From: Lingula anatina
Lineage: Eukaryota; Brachiopoda; Lingulata; Lingulida; Lingulidae
Length of the DNA: 35,846 nt
Assembly: GCF_001039355.2 (NCBI RefSeq)
Contig: NW_019774269.1
Span: 91,681 to 127,526 of the forward strand
Direction of reading: 5' to 3'
Of this stretch, positions 20,514-28,410 are shown in pieces. The notes beneath the pieces were generated by a model. The model saw only the letters and a program-made list of their open reading frames with translations. It was not told the DNA's origin and did no database searches. Both the position numbers and the translations under genes were made by a program. The first letter of the stretch is position 1. Each line of letters starts with the position of its first letter.

Positions 20514-23500
20514 AAAAAGAAATAAAGAACAGCAGTTATTTTGTATAATGTATATATATTATCTAGGACGATTCAAATGAAGTTTCTGTGATTACATTGG
20601 AGGAGGAAAAGAATACACCTTTCAGGTGAATGAAATTTTTGTCTTGTTTTTTTTTCTTTATTTTTACAAGTGAAGTGTTACTACTGAACTTGTGAGTGTA
20701 ATTTAACTTTTATCCTCTCTCTCTCTCTCTCCTATTATACAGAAACAAGCATGCACACACACATGCACAAAGATCTTATTCATGCTGTATAGGTACCAGG
20801 ACTGAATGTTAGTCATATATAATGTTTGCATGACTGTTTTACACTCCCATCCACACACCCCTGGCTGGTTCTTTATCTTAGATGATTTATCACTGTAGCT
20901 TTACTTTGTCTTCAGACTTTCATGGTGGTGTATCTACATAGCCTGGGTGGTGGCTGTGATAACATGTAGCTTTACTTTGTCTTTAGACTTCCATGGTGGT
21001 GTATCTACATAGCCTGGGTGGTGGCTGTGATAACTTGTAGCTTTACTTTGTCTTTAGACTTCCATGGTGGTGTATCTACATAGCCTGGGTGGTGACTGTG
21101 TTAACTTGTAGCTTTACTTTGTCTTTAGACTTCCATGGTGGTGTATCTACATAGCCTGGGTGGTGGCAGTGTTAACCTGTCTGGTCTGTTCTTACTACAC
21201 CATGTTGTACGGACTCAAGTACGGACACAAGAAAAGTGTGCAGTGGGTGGTTGCCTTCTTTACAGGGTTCTTCCAAAGTGTGTGCATTACACAGCCAATT
21301 AAGGTGAGTAGCAGCAAAAAGGAGTCCATTTTAGAAGGGTGGTTCCTCAAAAGAAGTTTTGACTAGTATTTTGTAATATACACTTGAGATTTTTTTATAT
21401 AATAACTACCCAGCAGGCATAGTTGCGTTGGATCAACGTTGAAAACAGGTTGATACCTTGAATTGCCATTGATCTACCTAAATTAAACATAGTATTAACG
21501 TTGATCCAGCCACGTCGAATCACCGTCATAATGTGATGTTGACTTAACGTTGTATTTTGGTCAATGACACAACCTTGCAGTTATGGATTGTAAATTAAAA
21601 TATTAATTATTGAAAACCTGATACTTTGTTTATCAATACTGTAACTAAATTTATCAAAATAATAACAAAATGGTTTTAAAGTAAAAGTGACAGTTGTTTT
21701 GTGTCTTTAGTGAACTAGTGAATTTTGTTAACTTGTTATTCGGAAATACATTCCAATAAACTGAACTCCTTGCAAGGTCAGCTAACACTAGGATGAATAA
21801 GTTGCTGTAAATGTGATGTAGTGAATTAATAAAGTGAACAGTTCTTGGTAACCTGTTATAGTATACATAGACAAGTTGAGGTGACTGTGACCTTGTTACA
21901 CACACACACGCACACACACACACATATATAAATCTTAACTTTGGAAATTTGAACTTTAAGGCCATACTTTTATACCTTACCCTCATTTCAATGTCTTTTC
22001 ATGCAAGAATGTTGTCTAACAATTGGGGTTGATACAATGTTGATATCTGACGTTGATACAACGCTGTTATCTGAGGTTGAGTCAACTTTCAAATCCAATG
22101 TTTATCCAACGTCTTACCAACGTTATGGTTCAACGTTGTTTCAACGTTAAAACAACATATTTTGCCCGCTGGGTATAGGCTTTTCTTTTTAGTATTTTTT
22201 AGTTTAAAAATGTGTAGACCATTTTGATTTAGGATAAACTACTGTTTTCTTATTTAGGATATGGTACTGTTTTCTTATTTATTTAATTATTTTGCCTGTC
22301 TTATCTAAAATTCTGCATTCAGGTCATCCTGATTGCATTGTTGGTGAGCTTGATCCTGAAGAAAACAGTGGCAATAAATGAGGGGAAGAAGGATATACCG
22401 CTGAGTAAGAATATAGTTCATGTACTCAGTTACAGTACCTGTGTTTTGAATTAAGAAGTCTTCCACTTCAATTGTTGCAATCTAAGGAAAGTTTACTCTC
22501 TTAATTATTTTGAAATATTGATCACATATAGCTATTTTCCTGTGTAATTTAAACTAAGTACTTCCTAATTTGTTGCTGAAAATAGAAATATTCATTTCAA
22601 ATTTTAAATTTTTCTAGTTTTAAGTTAGACCTAGAGTGGAAAGGAGTGTGAAAGTAACTCCATTTAATTTTGTTTTACCCCCACAGCTGAAGATGAAAAA
22701 TACCTAAAGGATGAGAACATAGCTCATTATCGAAAGAATCTTCAACAAAAGCGTGCTCAGCACGTGTACAAGCCTCTACCAGAGCCTGTGGTAGAACACA
22801 TGCGCGGCATACGGATGAAAGAGAGGAGGATGTATCAAATACTTGTAGAGCTGGCGCTCTACGTGACCTTCACCTTGGCCCTGGTATTTGTGACATATGG
22901 CCACCGAGACCCTATGGCATTCTATGTGACAAAGTCTACAGAAGATGTGTTTATCACAGTGGAGTATGCAGATGGTCCAGCCTTTGAAGAGGTGAGTTAG
23001 ACGGGGCTGGATATTTCAAGGTACTGATAGAGATTTTAAAATCATTCAGTTGTAAGGAACTGATAGGAATTCTTCAAGACCTCCAGTATTTGCATGATGG
23101 CAATTCTTGAAAAGCTTCAGTTTCATTGTACTGATAGAGATTACACAGAGCCAGGTGGTAAAAGTTTGTTTGAGAGAATTTGATCATTACCGGTTCTGTA
23201 ACAGTTGCAATCTGCTGTATAAACTATCACTTATCTGTTACATGTATTTTCACCATTCTCCCCAGGTCAGTGATGTTGATTCTATGTGGGAGTACCTAGA
23301 GGAGACATTTGTACCTTCCCTGTTCACCTCTACCTGGTACAATGGTGACAGTGTGACAGAGAGTGACACCCTGACAGCTGACATGGTGTCACTCCATGTA
23401 GGGGCAGCCAGACTCAGACAGCTGAGAGTGAAAGGTTAGATTTCCATAGTCTCTCTGTACTGTACAAAACTAGTTATTATATCTGTGAATTCAAAGTTAG

Positions 23501-26500
23501 GATCTCTCTGTCTCTATTTCTTCTGACATACAGATAGTGCATGCTCACTCACATACACACACACAAACACACATAAGGTATGTTATGACATTGTGAGAGT
23601 AGTCGTATAATGCAGTGCACCAAACCCAATATAGAGGTGCATTTCACATGCTGAAGTGTCCAAAAAATAAAATTAATGAATTCAAAGTTGTACTCAATTT
23701 TTTATTCATATATGTGTATAGATCAAAATTCCACAACTGTCATTATGCAAAGAACCCTAAATGGTAACGTACATTCTGGAAGCGTATGGTAACGTATGTT
23801 CAGGGTCATTTAATATTAATTTTTATAACGCATTCCAATATATTTTGTAGTGATTCAGTCATGGTAAATTATGCATGAAGTAAGGATGTTTTTATAAATG
23901 TTTAAACTGTAATTCATGGGGCTTTGCTTCATGATTAATACTGGGTAACATATGTACCCCAGAAAAATTATCAAAAATTTTCATTTTGTTCGAGTACTTG
24001 GTGCAAGAGAAAACAGCTGACCGAAAAACATATTGTGATTCCATAACAGTTTGGCATTTCTGATATAAAATGTGATTCAAAGTGGAAAAATAATTTATTT
24101 ATTGTTTATTTGACTATCTGTAGGGTGTATTTTCCCGGTTTTTGTTTTAATTAATTGCTCTATACAGAAGATGATAATAATTTTTTACAAAGTAATACTT
24201 ACAGGAGATAAATCAAAGAACAAAACCAGTGACGATTTAATTTTCAAAGTGGGTCAATTGTTTCACAGCCGGACACTTTGTATTTGTGACAGTAACGTAC
24301 GTATGCTTCTTTTGGGGTATAGAAGATGAATTATTATTCATGGTTCCAGGAGAGTGAAACTTTGATACAAACTTCTTTATGTGGGACCCTAAAATAATCA
24401 AAAATAGTTCACAATCTGTGCACTAAATATTTTTAAAAGCATGCCTGTGACCTTTGTTGCACCTCTATATTGGGTTTGGGTGAGTAATGAGTTCATTGAG
24501 CTCCTGTATCATATCTCTTGTATTTCAGATGTCTGTGATGTGCCCCCCACCTTCCAGTCCATGATCCACTCCTGTACAGTGAGATATGAATGGGGCACTG
24601 ATGACAGCAGGGACTATAACACCTCATGGACACCCCTGGTCAACAGAACTGACCACCCCACTGACCAGTGGACATACCAGTCTGCTTTCAAGCTGAGGTC
24701 ACTTCCATTTGCTGGAAAACATGGCACTTACAATGGTAAACTATTTCTCCCTGTGACTACAAGTAGTGCATAATGATGGTTAAAGTCATGATAACTCTTC
24801 GTTTTGGCCAAAAATTGGATTGTCCTGGAGTAAACCGCAATTTTCCCGTACTTACCAATGGTCAACGACCCCATTCCTGCATTCAAAGTTAGTTCAGGGT
24901 TTTTTTCCTAAACGTTTGGTTTTTGGTTAAAATCTCTTAAGCCTTGACGACCGTGAAGAAAGGCATGGAAAGCCCTATTGACAAGCACAGATTTTAGTTT
25001 TACTACAATAACAGCTATTTTAGTGGTAAAATACAATAGAATATATCTCCATGTGTTGTTTACAATGTATTTCTTGCGGAATTTTGAATCTCAAAGGAAG
25101 AGTTATTATTGCTTTAATTCAAACTGCTACGGCTACTTGTGGCTTGGTTTTTCTAGAATAGCGTAAATGTTTATTTTAAAGTAATTAATTTGAAAATGTA
25201 TGTTCTTTATTCATGCTTGCATTGCTTACTATTACTTATCCTCTTCAAGACTTGTCAGCATCCTTTGCCCTCTCCCTCTATCTTTTGCTGCTATCCTTGC
25301 TTTATTTGCCTTAACTTAGATATTTACTATATAAATATAGGTTTGTGTTTTTATTGGGCTGTCTTTGTTGAATCCGTACTAGACTGAATTTGTTGACTAG
25401 AAAAATACCAATGAAATGAAAATATTGATTAGCATGTGAAAGCAGTTTATTGGAATAATCCAATACACAACCAGGCATGTATCTTTTGAACTTGGAGGGT
25501 GCTTTTTTGGTTCAACTAAGAAAAAAAATTCTTTCTGTCCATACTGAAACAGTAATATGTTAGTTGGAGGATGTGTGAAACTCCTTGGTGACACCAGAGA
25601 AAAAAACCTTTCTGTTACTATATGATATTTTAGGTGGAGGATATGTGAAACTCCTTGGTGACACCAGAAATAAAAGCCTGTCAGTTCTTACAGACCTACA
25701 GGAGTTCAAGTGGATAGACCAGAGGACACGTGCCATGTTCCTGGAGTTTACCCTGTATAACCCCCAGGTTAACTTGTTCAGTGTGGCACAGTTACTATTT
25801 GAGTTCCACCCCACTGGGGCCATCTTCCCTTTCTATCAAATCTTTACATGTAAATTTTACCAATATGGGTAAGTTTCTACTGGGGCTGTCTTCCCTTTCT
25901 TTCAAATCTTTAAATTAAAAATTAATCAATATGGGTAAGTTAGCAGGCTATATTTCTTTTTTTTTTTTTTTAGTCTTCAGCAATGAACTATAATACTCAT
26001 AAAGAACCAGTGTTGAAGATAAAGTGGAGGCTTAAGTGCTTATTTTTAGAATTTTTGGATTAACCAATAATAATAATAATAATAATAAATTGAGCACAGT
26101 AATGTTTTCACATTTAAAGGCTTTCTATCAGTATTAGTATAAAATGAAAAAAAAATAAATATAGTGTTATAAAATATACTTTATAAAACAATGCAAGTAA
26201 AGAGATACAGTTGAAACAAAATTTTATTTAGAGCAAATTTATAACAACAGCCCTGAAGTCAGTAGGTATACATTTGTTGCCAGAAAGGTGGTGATTTGAT
26301 AAACCTTCATCATTAACTGTGAGTTTCTTTCTGTGAGTTTGATCAGGTATCAAGCTCTTTATTATTTATTTTTAATTTTATTTTCATTTCAGGAATGGGT
26401 TGGAAATCTTTGTCGCAGTTTGTGAAGTTATGTTCATCCTGTTTATACTGACATCCACATACAGAGAGTTCAGCAAATTCAGAAATACTGGTTCTAAGGA

Positions 26501-27242
26501 ATACTTCTCAGATCCTTGGAGTTACATAGAGGTGGCAATTGTCTGCCTGGGATACTCAGCCATTGGTCTGTTTTTTCAACGTTTAGTCATAGTGAACTTC
26601 ACCATTGCCAATTTCCATGAACATGGCAGAGAGGAATTTGTGAACTTTTTTCCAGCAGCATTCTGGGACTACATCCTGGGCTACACCTTGGCAGCCATGC
26701 TGGTGCTGACAGTGCTTAAGTTTTTCAAGCTGCTACGGTTTAATGTCCGCATGAACATGTTGTCTGCCACTTTGAAGAAATCTTGGAAGCCTACACTACA
26801 TTTCTATCTAGTTCTAGCTTTCCTCATGATGGCCTATTCCTTCTTTGGGCAATGTGCTTTCGGTCACTACATCGAAAAATTTAAGTCCTTAATAGACACA
26901 TTACAGACATTGTTCACTCTGATCATGGGAGGATTTGAGTTTGCAATTCTGGGAGACTCAAACCGTGTCATTGGTATTGTGTTTCTGATAACCTTTGCAA
27001 TGATAGTCCAGGTGTCGCTGATCAATATGTTCATTGCCATTATCGACGAGTCATTCAGATATGTTCTGAAGGCCACCAAGGAGACGTCAAATGAGCTGGA
27101 GATGGTGGACTTTATGTGGACAAGATTACTGGTGATTCTTGGTCTCCACACAGGGGCAGGGGTCACCATTCCTTCCAGTATTGATTTGGAGACACTGCAA
27201 CAAGAGGCTCAGGGTGAAGTTGGTTCAAATACAAACAGCTGA
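14284..27242 (+). CDS. Polycystin-1-like receptor/channel (GPS-PLAT-11TM), 3' part, 14 exons
   Basis: Exons: 14284-14452, 15116-15222, 15413-15643, 16265-16386, 16503-17005, 17237-17857, 20567-20625, 21129-21303, 22323-22404, 22687-22991, 23266-23434, 24529-24735, 25634-25868, 26393-27242. All have GT-AG borders and matching phases. In order they encode the end of a GAIN domain with GPS autoproteolysis motif, TM1, an intracellular PLAT domain, TM2-TM6, the extracellular polycystin (TOP) domain, then a PKD2-like TM7-TM11 with pore, ending 60 residues or so after the last TM. This is the domain order of the polycystin-1 family, membrane proteins that pair with PKD2-type channels in mechano- or chemosensory, ciliary or sperm roles. 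Total is 3835 nt; one surplus G in the PLAT exon breaks the frame (see that exon), and 3834 nt gives 1277 residues. The REJ region and any N-terminal modules are missing. The exact paralogue (PKD1, PKD1L, PKDREJ) is not resolved. Confidence 0.93.
14977..14992. repeat. (CT)n microsatellite
   Basis: A short run of CTCTCT lies in the intron between the GAIN exon and the first GPS exon. Confidence 0.85.
15116..15222 (+). CDS. Polycystin exon: first half of GPS motif
   Basis: Acceptor ATACAACAG, donor TGTAAG|GTAGTC; 107 nt, phase 1 to phase 0. The peptide ends in SSACLFWDEQKEIWSSEGC, the C--W-----W---GC signature that opens the GPS motif. Confidence 0.9.
15301..15430. repeat. Faint 78-bp duplication over a splice acceptor
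   Basis: TTCACCTAATACTCTTTCCA at 15301 and CTCACCTAACACATTTCCCA at 15379 align, and the similarity runs through the AG|GTTTCT acceptor of the GPS exon. Identity looks around 70 percent by eye, so this is an old copy. Confidence 0.5.
15413..15643 (+). CDS. Polycystin exon: GPS cleavage site and TM1
   Basis: 77 codons in phase 0-0. CICHHMTVFSG completes the GPS; by family precedent cleavage falls between Met and Thr in His-Met-Thr. A hydrophobic segment (PLVVSIVLCVWGIYLAVVIW) forms TM1, followed by the basic ARKKDREDLLK stop-transfer. A weak second copy of the acceptor region lies 78 bp upstream. Confidence 0.93.
15985..16162. mobile_element. 178-bp MITE with CAGGGG-type termini
   Basis: The element begins CAGGGGTGGATCCAG and ends AAATCCGCCCCTG, imperfect inverted repeats. 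Its inside matches, in reverse orientation, segments at about 20124-20285 and 30645-30800 inside the two long family P copies (GAGACCATCTTCTGGG and GTGGAGGATGGATCAACA phrases). I could not confirm a target duplication. Confidence 0.7.
16265..16386 (+). CDS. Polycystin exon: start of PLAT domain, carries a +1 frameshift
   Basis: Acceptor GTCTCCAG, donor AAAG|GTGAAT. The first 28 codons read AGVTVLEDNDPENKYGYLVTV then ITGWRTG, matching the start of polycystin PLAT domains. The frame then stops at TAA (16363-16365). With one base fewer in the G5 run at 16346-16350 the next residues are AGTTANVGCFIK, exactly what the family has, and the exon ends in phase 1 as the next exon requires. The gene therefore has a surplus base here: either a sequencing or assembly error in a homopolymer or a real inactivating allele. 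Confidence 0.88.
16346..16350 (+). other. G5 homopolymer with probable one-base insertion
   Basis: This is the only lesion in the 14-exon frame. Four Gs restore the frame of the PLAT exon and of the whole 3834-nt coding sequence. Confidence 0.85.
16503..17005 (+). CDS. Polycystin exon: rest of PLAT domain and TM2
   Basis: 503 nt, phase 1 to phase 0. It has the core PLAT motifs: FESGGVDSFLL, LGDLLSFTIWHDNSGAAPAW, then FLCNRWLALDLDD. The linker FSMREKHLWVSVFSCPP-CPFTRTQR leads into TM2 (LTCALTLLLTTMLTNIMFYG). This whole stretch is highly characteristic of the polycystin-1 family. PLAT domains bind lipids or partner proteins on the cytoplasmic side. Confidence 0.96.
17237..17857 (+). CDS. Polycystin exon: TM3 and long loop
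   Basis: 207 codons, phase 0-0. TM3 is DIIIGIESGLLMFPVNLVIV followed by QLFRM. Then about 165 residues of polar, Ser/Asn/Gly/Asp-rich sequence form the TM3-TM4 loop, which in this family is cytoplasmic and poorly conserved. The exon ends LIHM|GTAGGT. Confidence 0.92.
18038..18067. repeat. Perfect 30-bp palindrome, copy 2
   Basis: Identical to the palindromes at 13237 and 28332. Confidence 0.95.
18500..19135. mobile_element. TTAA-type MITE, copy b (nested, right end unclear)
   Basis: After TTAA (18496-18499) it starts AGTCATAGTAACTCT, as copy c does, and tracks copy c through CTTGCGGAATTTTGAATCT. A perfect 26-bp palindrome around CTCTTAAGAG lies at 18624-18649. At the corresponding site in family P copy 3 (about 29171) this segment is absent, so it was inserted into copy 2. 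Confidence 0.7.
20477..20510. repeat. (TA)n microsatellite
   Basis: About 16 AT units lie 57 bp upstream of the short polycystin exon at 20567. Confidence 0.9.
20567..20625 (+). CDS. Polycystin short exon before TM4
   Basis: 59 nt between acceptor TATTATCTAG and donor TTCAG|GTGAAT, phase 0 to phase 2. It encodes DDSNEVSVITLEEEKNTPF plus two bases of an Arg codon. The phase is the only one that links 17857 to the next exon, and the resulting R-LPWWC junction matches the family. Confidence 0.82.
20894..21177 (+). repeat. Four tandem 71-bp copies of intron 3' end plus exon 5' end
   Basis: Units start at 20894, 20965, 21036 and 21107, each beginning TGTAGCTTTACTTTGTCTT. Each includes an acceptor (TTTAG or TTCAG), then ACTTCCATGGTGGTGTATCT and the codons for the exon's first 15 residues or so. 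The last unit is the one used by the real exon. Unit length 71 is not a multiple of three, and reading from the first acceptor hits TAG in the next unit, so the upstream copies cannot be included without truncation. Confidence 0.95.
21129..21303 (+). CDS. Polycystin exon: TM4 and start of TM5
   Basis: 175 nt, phase 2 to phase 0. LPWWCIYIAWVVAVLTCLV leads TM4, then YYTMLYGLKYGHKKSVQWVV and FFTGFFQSVCITQPIK enter TM5. LPWW, TMLYGL, FFQS and QPIK are conserved landmarks of polycystin-1 proteins. The acceptor is the fourth of four near-identical tandem copies. Confidence 0.95.
21409..22173. mobile_element. 765-bp TIR element with CAACGTTG subterminal repeats
   Basis: It starts CCCAGCAGGCA and ends TGCCCGCTGGG, imperfect inverted repeats, flanked by TA on both sides (21407-21408, 22174-22175). 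Both ends are rich in AACGTTGA / TCAACGTT words in both orientations. No coding capacity. It is a non-autonomous DNA transposon inside the intron 21304-22322. Confidence 0.85.
21898..21928. repeat. (CA)n microsatellite
   Basis: A run of ACACACAC with one CG interruption, inside the element at 21409-22173. Confidence 0.9.
22232..22286. repeat. Short tandem duplication in intron
   Basis: AGGATAAACTACTGTTTTCTTATTT is repeated as AGGATATGGTACTGTTTTCTTATTT about 25 bp on. Confidence 0.8.
22323..22404 (+). CDS. Polycystin exon: rest of TM5
   Basis: 82 nt, phase 0 to phase 1, acceptor TTCTGCATTCAG and donor CTGA|GTAAGA. VILIALLVSLILKKTVAIN completes the second half of the TM5 region and a basic loop. 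Confidence 0.9.
22687..22991 (+). CDS. Polycystin exon: pre-TM6 linker, TM6, start of TOP domain
   Basis: 305 nt, phase 1 to phase 0. A charged linker with VEHMRGIRMKERRMYQILVE leads into TM6 (LALYVTFTLALVFVTYG), equivalent to the first TM of the TRP-like channel unit. Then the start of the extracellular polycystin domain follows. Confidence 0.94.
23266..23434 (+). CDS. Polycystin exon: TOP domain, part 1
   Basis: 169 nt, phase 0 to phase 1. SMWEYLEETFVPSLFTSTWYN and VGAARLRQLRVK match the polycystin domain, where the -RLRQLRV- block precedes a conserved Cys. Confidence 0.95.
23617..24481. mobile_element. 865-bp element with inverted ends in an intron
   Basis: CACCAAACCCAATATAGAGG at the left continues TGCA; the right end TGCACCTCTATATTGGGTTT continues GGGTG. 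These are about 22-bp inverted repeats with one indel. No coding capacity seen. A target duplication could not be confirmed, so exact ends are uncertain. Confidence 0.72.
24529..24735 (+). CDS. Polycystin exon: TOP domain, part 2
   Basis: 207 nt, phase 1 to phase 1. Starting with the DVCDVP block it has a Cys pair (CDVP and HSC), YEWGTDDSRDY, and WTYQSAFKLRSLPFAGKHG, typical of the middle of the polycystin domain. N-glycosylation sequons Asn-Thr-Ser and Asn-Arg-Thr are present. Confidence 0.95.
24784..25113. mobile_element. TTAA-flanked MITE, copy c (330 bp)
   Basis: AGTCATGATAACTCT at the left and AGAGTTATTATTGCT at the right are imperfect inverted repeats flanked by TTAA (24780-24783 and 25114-25117). 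Compared with copy b it lacks about 330 bp; one edge of the missing segment is the centre of the CTCTTAAGAG palindrome. Confidence 0.85.
25492..25670 (+). repeat. Three tandem ~70-bp copies over a splice acceptor
   Basis: TTGGAGG at 25492, 25564 and (TGGAGG) 25635 mark units spaced 72 and 70 bp. The second and third share GTGAAACTCCTTGGTGACAC with near identity; the first is degenerate but keeps GGTTCAACTAAGAAAAAAAA-CTTTCTGT. The real exon starts at 25634 in the last unit. Confidence 0.88.
25634..25868 (+). CDS. Polycystin exon: TOP domain, part 3
   Basis: 235 nt, phase 1 to phase 2. GGGYVKLLGDT, WIDQRTRAMFLEFTLYNPQV and NLFSVAQLLFEFHPTGAIFP are highly diagnostic of the polycystin domain just before TM7. 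Both ends of this exon are tandemly duplicated in its flanking introns. Confidence 0.96.
25813..25944 (+). repeat. 66-bp tandem duplication over a splice donor
   Basis: ACTGGGGCCATCTTCCCTTT at 25813 recurs as ACTGGGGCTGTCTTCCCTTT at 25879, and both end CAATATGGGTAAGTT. The first copy holds the donor in use. Use of the second donor would put TAA in frame directly after CAATATGGG. Confidence 0.9.
26062..26090. repeat. (AAT)n microsatellite
   Basis: Roughly nine AAT units in the intron before the last exon. Confidence 0.9.
26393..27242 (+). CDS. Polycystin terminal exon: TM7-TM11 and pore
   Basis: 850 nt from acceptor TTTCATTTCAG to TGA at 27240-27242, starting in phase 2. Hydrophobic segments: LEIFVAVCEVMFILFILTST (TM7), YIEVAIVCLGYSAIGLFF (TM8), ILGYTLAAMLVLTVLKFFKL (TM9), FYLVLAFLMMAYSFFGQCA (TM10), VIGIVFLITFAMIVQVSLIN (TM11). 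Between TM10 and TM11, FTLIMGGFEFAILGDSNRVIG aligns with the PKD2 pore block [21 protein letters not shown], so the PKD2 filter residues LGD read MGG here. The tail after TM11 is short (about 65 residues) with no obvious coiled coil, unlike vertebrate PKD1. Confidence 0.96.
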
Positions 27243-27301
27243 CCTTTTTAAGGATTGATTTTTTATTTTATTTTTTCCCCTGAACAAATTGATGCTGCAG
27301 G

Positions 27302-27312
27302 AATAAAATAAA
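27302..27312 (+). promoter_or_regulatory. Poly(A) signal candidate of the polycystin gene
   Basis: AATAAAATAAAC lies about 60 bp after the stop codon. A second AATAAA is at 27450-27455. Either could direct 3' end formation. Confidence 0.5.
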
Positions 27313-27895
27313 CAAAACTGATTTTTAACTTATTCCACAAACAACTATTTTTTTTTTAATTTTGGCCACCACAAGAAGCTAACTTTTGGGATTTTCTGAA
27401 CAAATTGATGTTCTAGAAATATGTTTGATAATTTTTGTTGGAATAATTCAATAAATGAGAATATTTGATATGCATATTGAGTATATGATCAGAGTTCTGT
27501 GTATAGTTGACTTATTATTGTCACTTGTTGAAAGCAGGAAATTGTATACCTTAAGTGAACCAGACTGTTTGTGGTCTCCACATGGATGTATATTTGTTTA
27601 CTAGAAGCAGACTTAATTATAGTAAATGATTTAGTAAGTATTATTTATTTTCAACATCCACTCAAGTCACAGTTTGCATGATCAAAAAAAAAAAAAAAAG
27701 AAAAAAAAAATTAAAATAATGCCATTTAACTTAGAGACTTATTAGGTTAAATAAACACAGTTCAGATCTGTTAAGACAGAACTACTTCAGAAAGATATTG
27801 GTCTGACTTGAGTAATCATATAACCTTGGAGATCCAGGTGTTACATGTTACCAGTTAAACCAGTTTCTGGTGTGAAAATGTTAAGAAGTACACCA
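27313..27895. other. 3' flank of the polycystin gene
   Basis: AT-rich sequence with an A-rich run at 27685-27711. No coding exon is recognised. Confidence 0.6.
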
Positions 27896-28331
27896 GGCCC
27901 CCGTTTCACAAAGAATCTTAAATTCCTAGTCGACTAGCTCGAGCTAGGTGACCTAGCTAGGTCGACTATGCTGCAGTCGACTAGGAGTGTTTCACAAAGA
28001 ATCTAACGTCTTAGCTTGGCGTGCTTACCGTAGTCGACGCGCACGAGAAACTCTTCAAGAAAAGGAAGTGTAAAATTTGAAAAGTTTCACAAGACATGAC
28101 GTTTCATGGCCTCTTTCGGAATGAACGTTTATCAACCTGAACGTTTATCAACAATAAAAATCAGCCAAAACACAAAGTTTGTTTTTGAACTTTATTGATT
28201 AGTTTAACTTCGATACAACTTCAAAGTAACAGTTAAACATTAGCTTGTCGTGGAACACTGTTGACGGACGTCTAGCGGTCAAAAACATAAACAAACACAC
28301 GATGGGCTGGGTGAAGGGGCATTTTATTTTT

Positions 28332-28361
28332 TATGTACAGACACAGATGTGTCTGTACATA
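28332..28361. repeat. Perfect 30-bp palindrome, copy 3
   Basis: Identical to those at 13237 and 18038. Confidence 0.95.
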
Positions 28362-28410
28362 TAGCCGTCATCTGCGTCTGTCGTCGCGGTCGCCGTTGGC
28401 GTGCACTTTA

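Noticed and set aside
20894-21128. Upstream 71-bp units as extra coding exons adding TM repeats
   Set aside because: 71 is not a multiple of three and reading from the first acceptor reaches a stop in the next unit.
26867-27169. 100-codon minus-strand open frame
   Set aside because: Antisense shadow of the TM10-TM11 region of the last polycystin exon.
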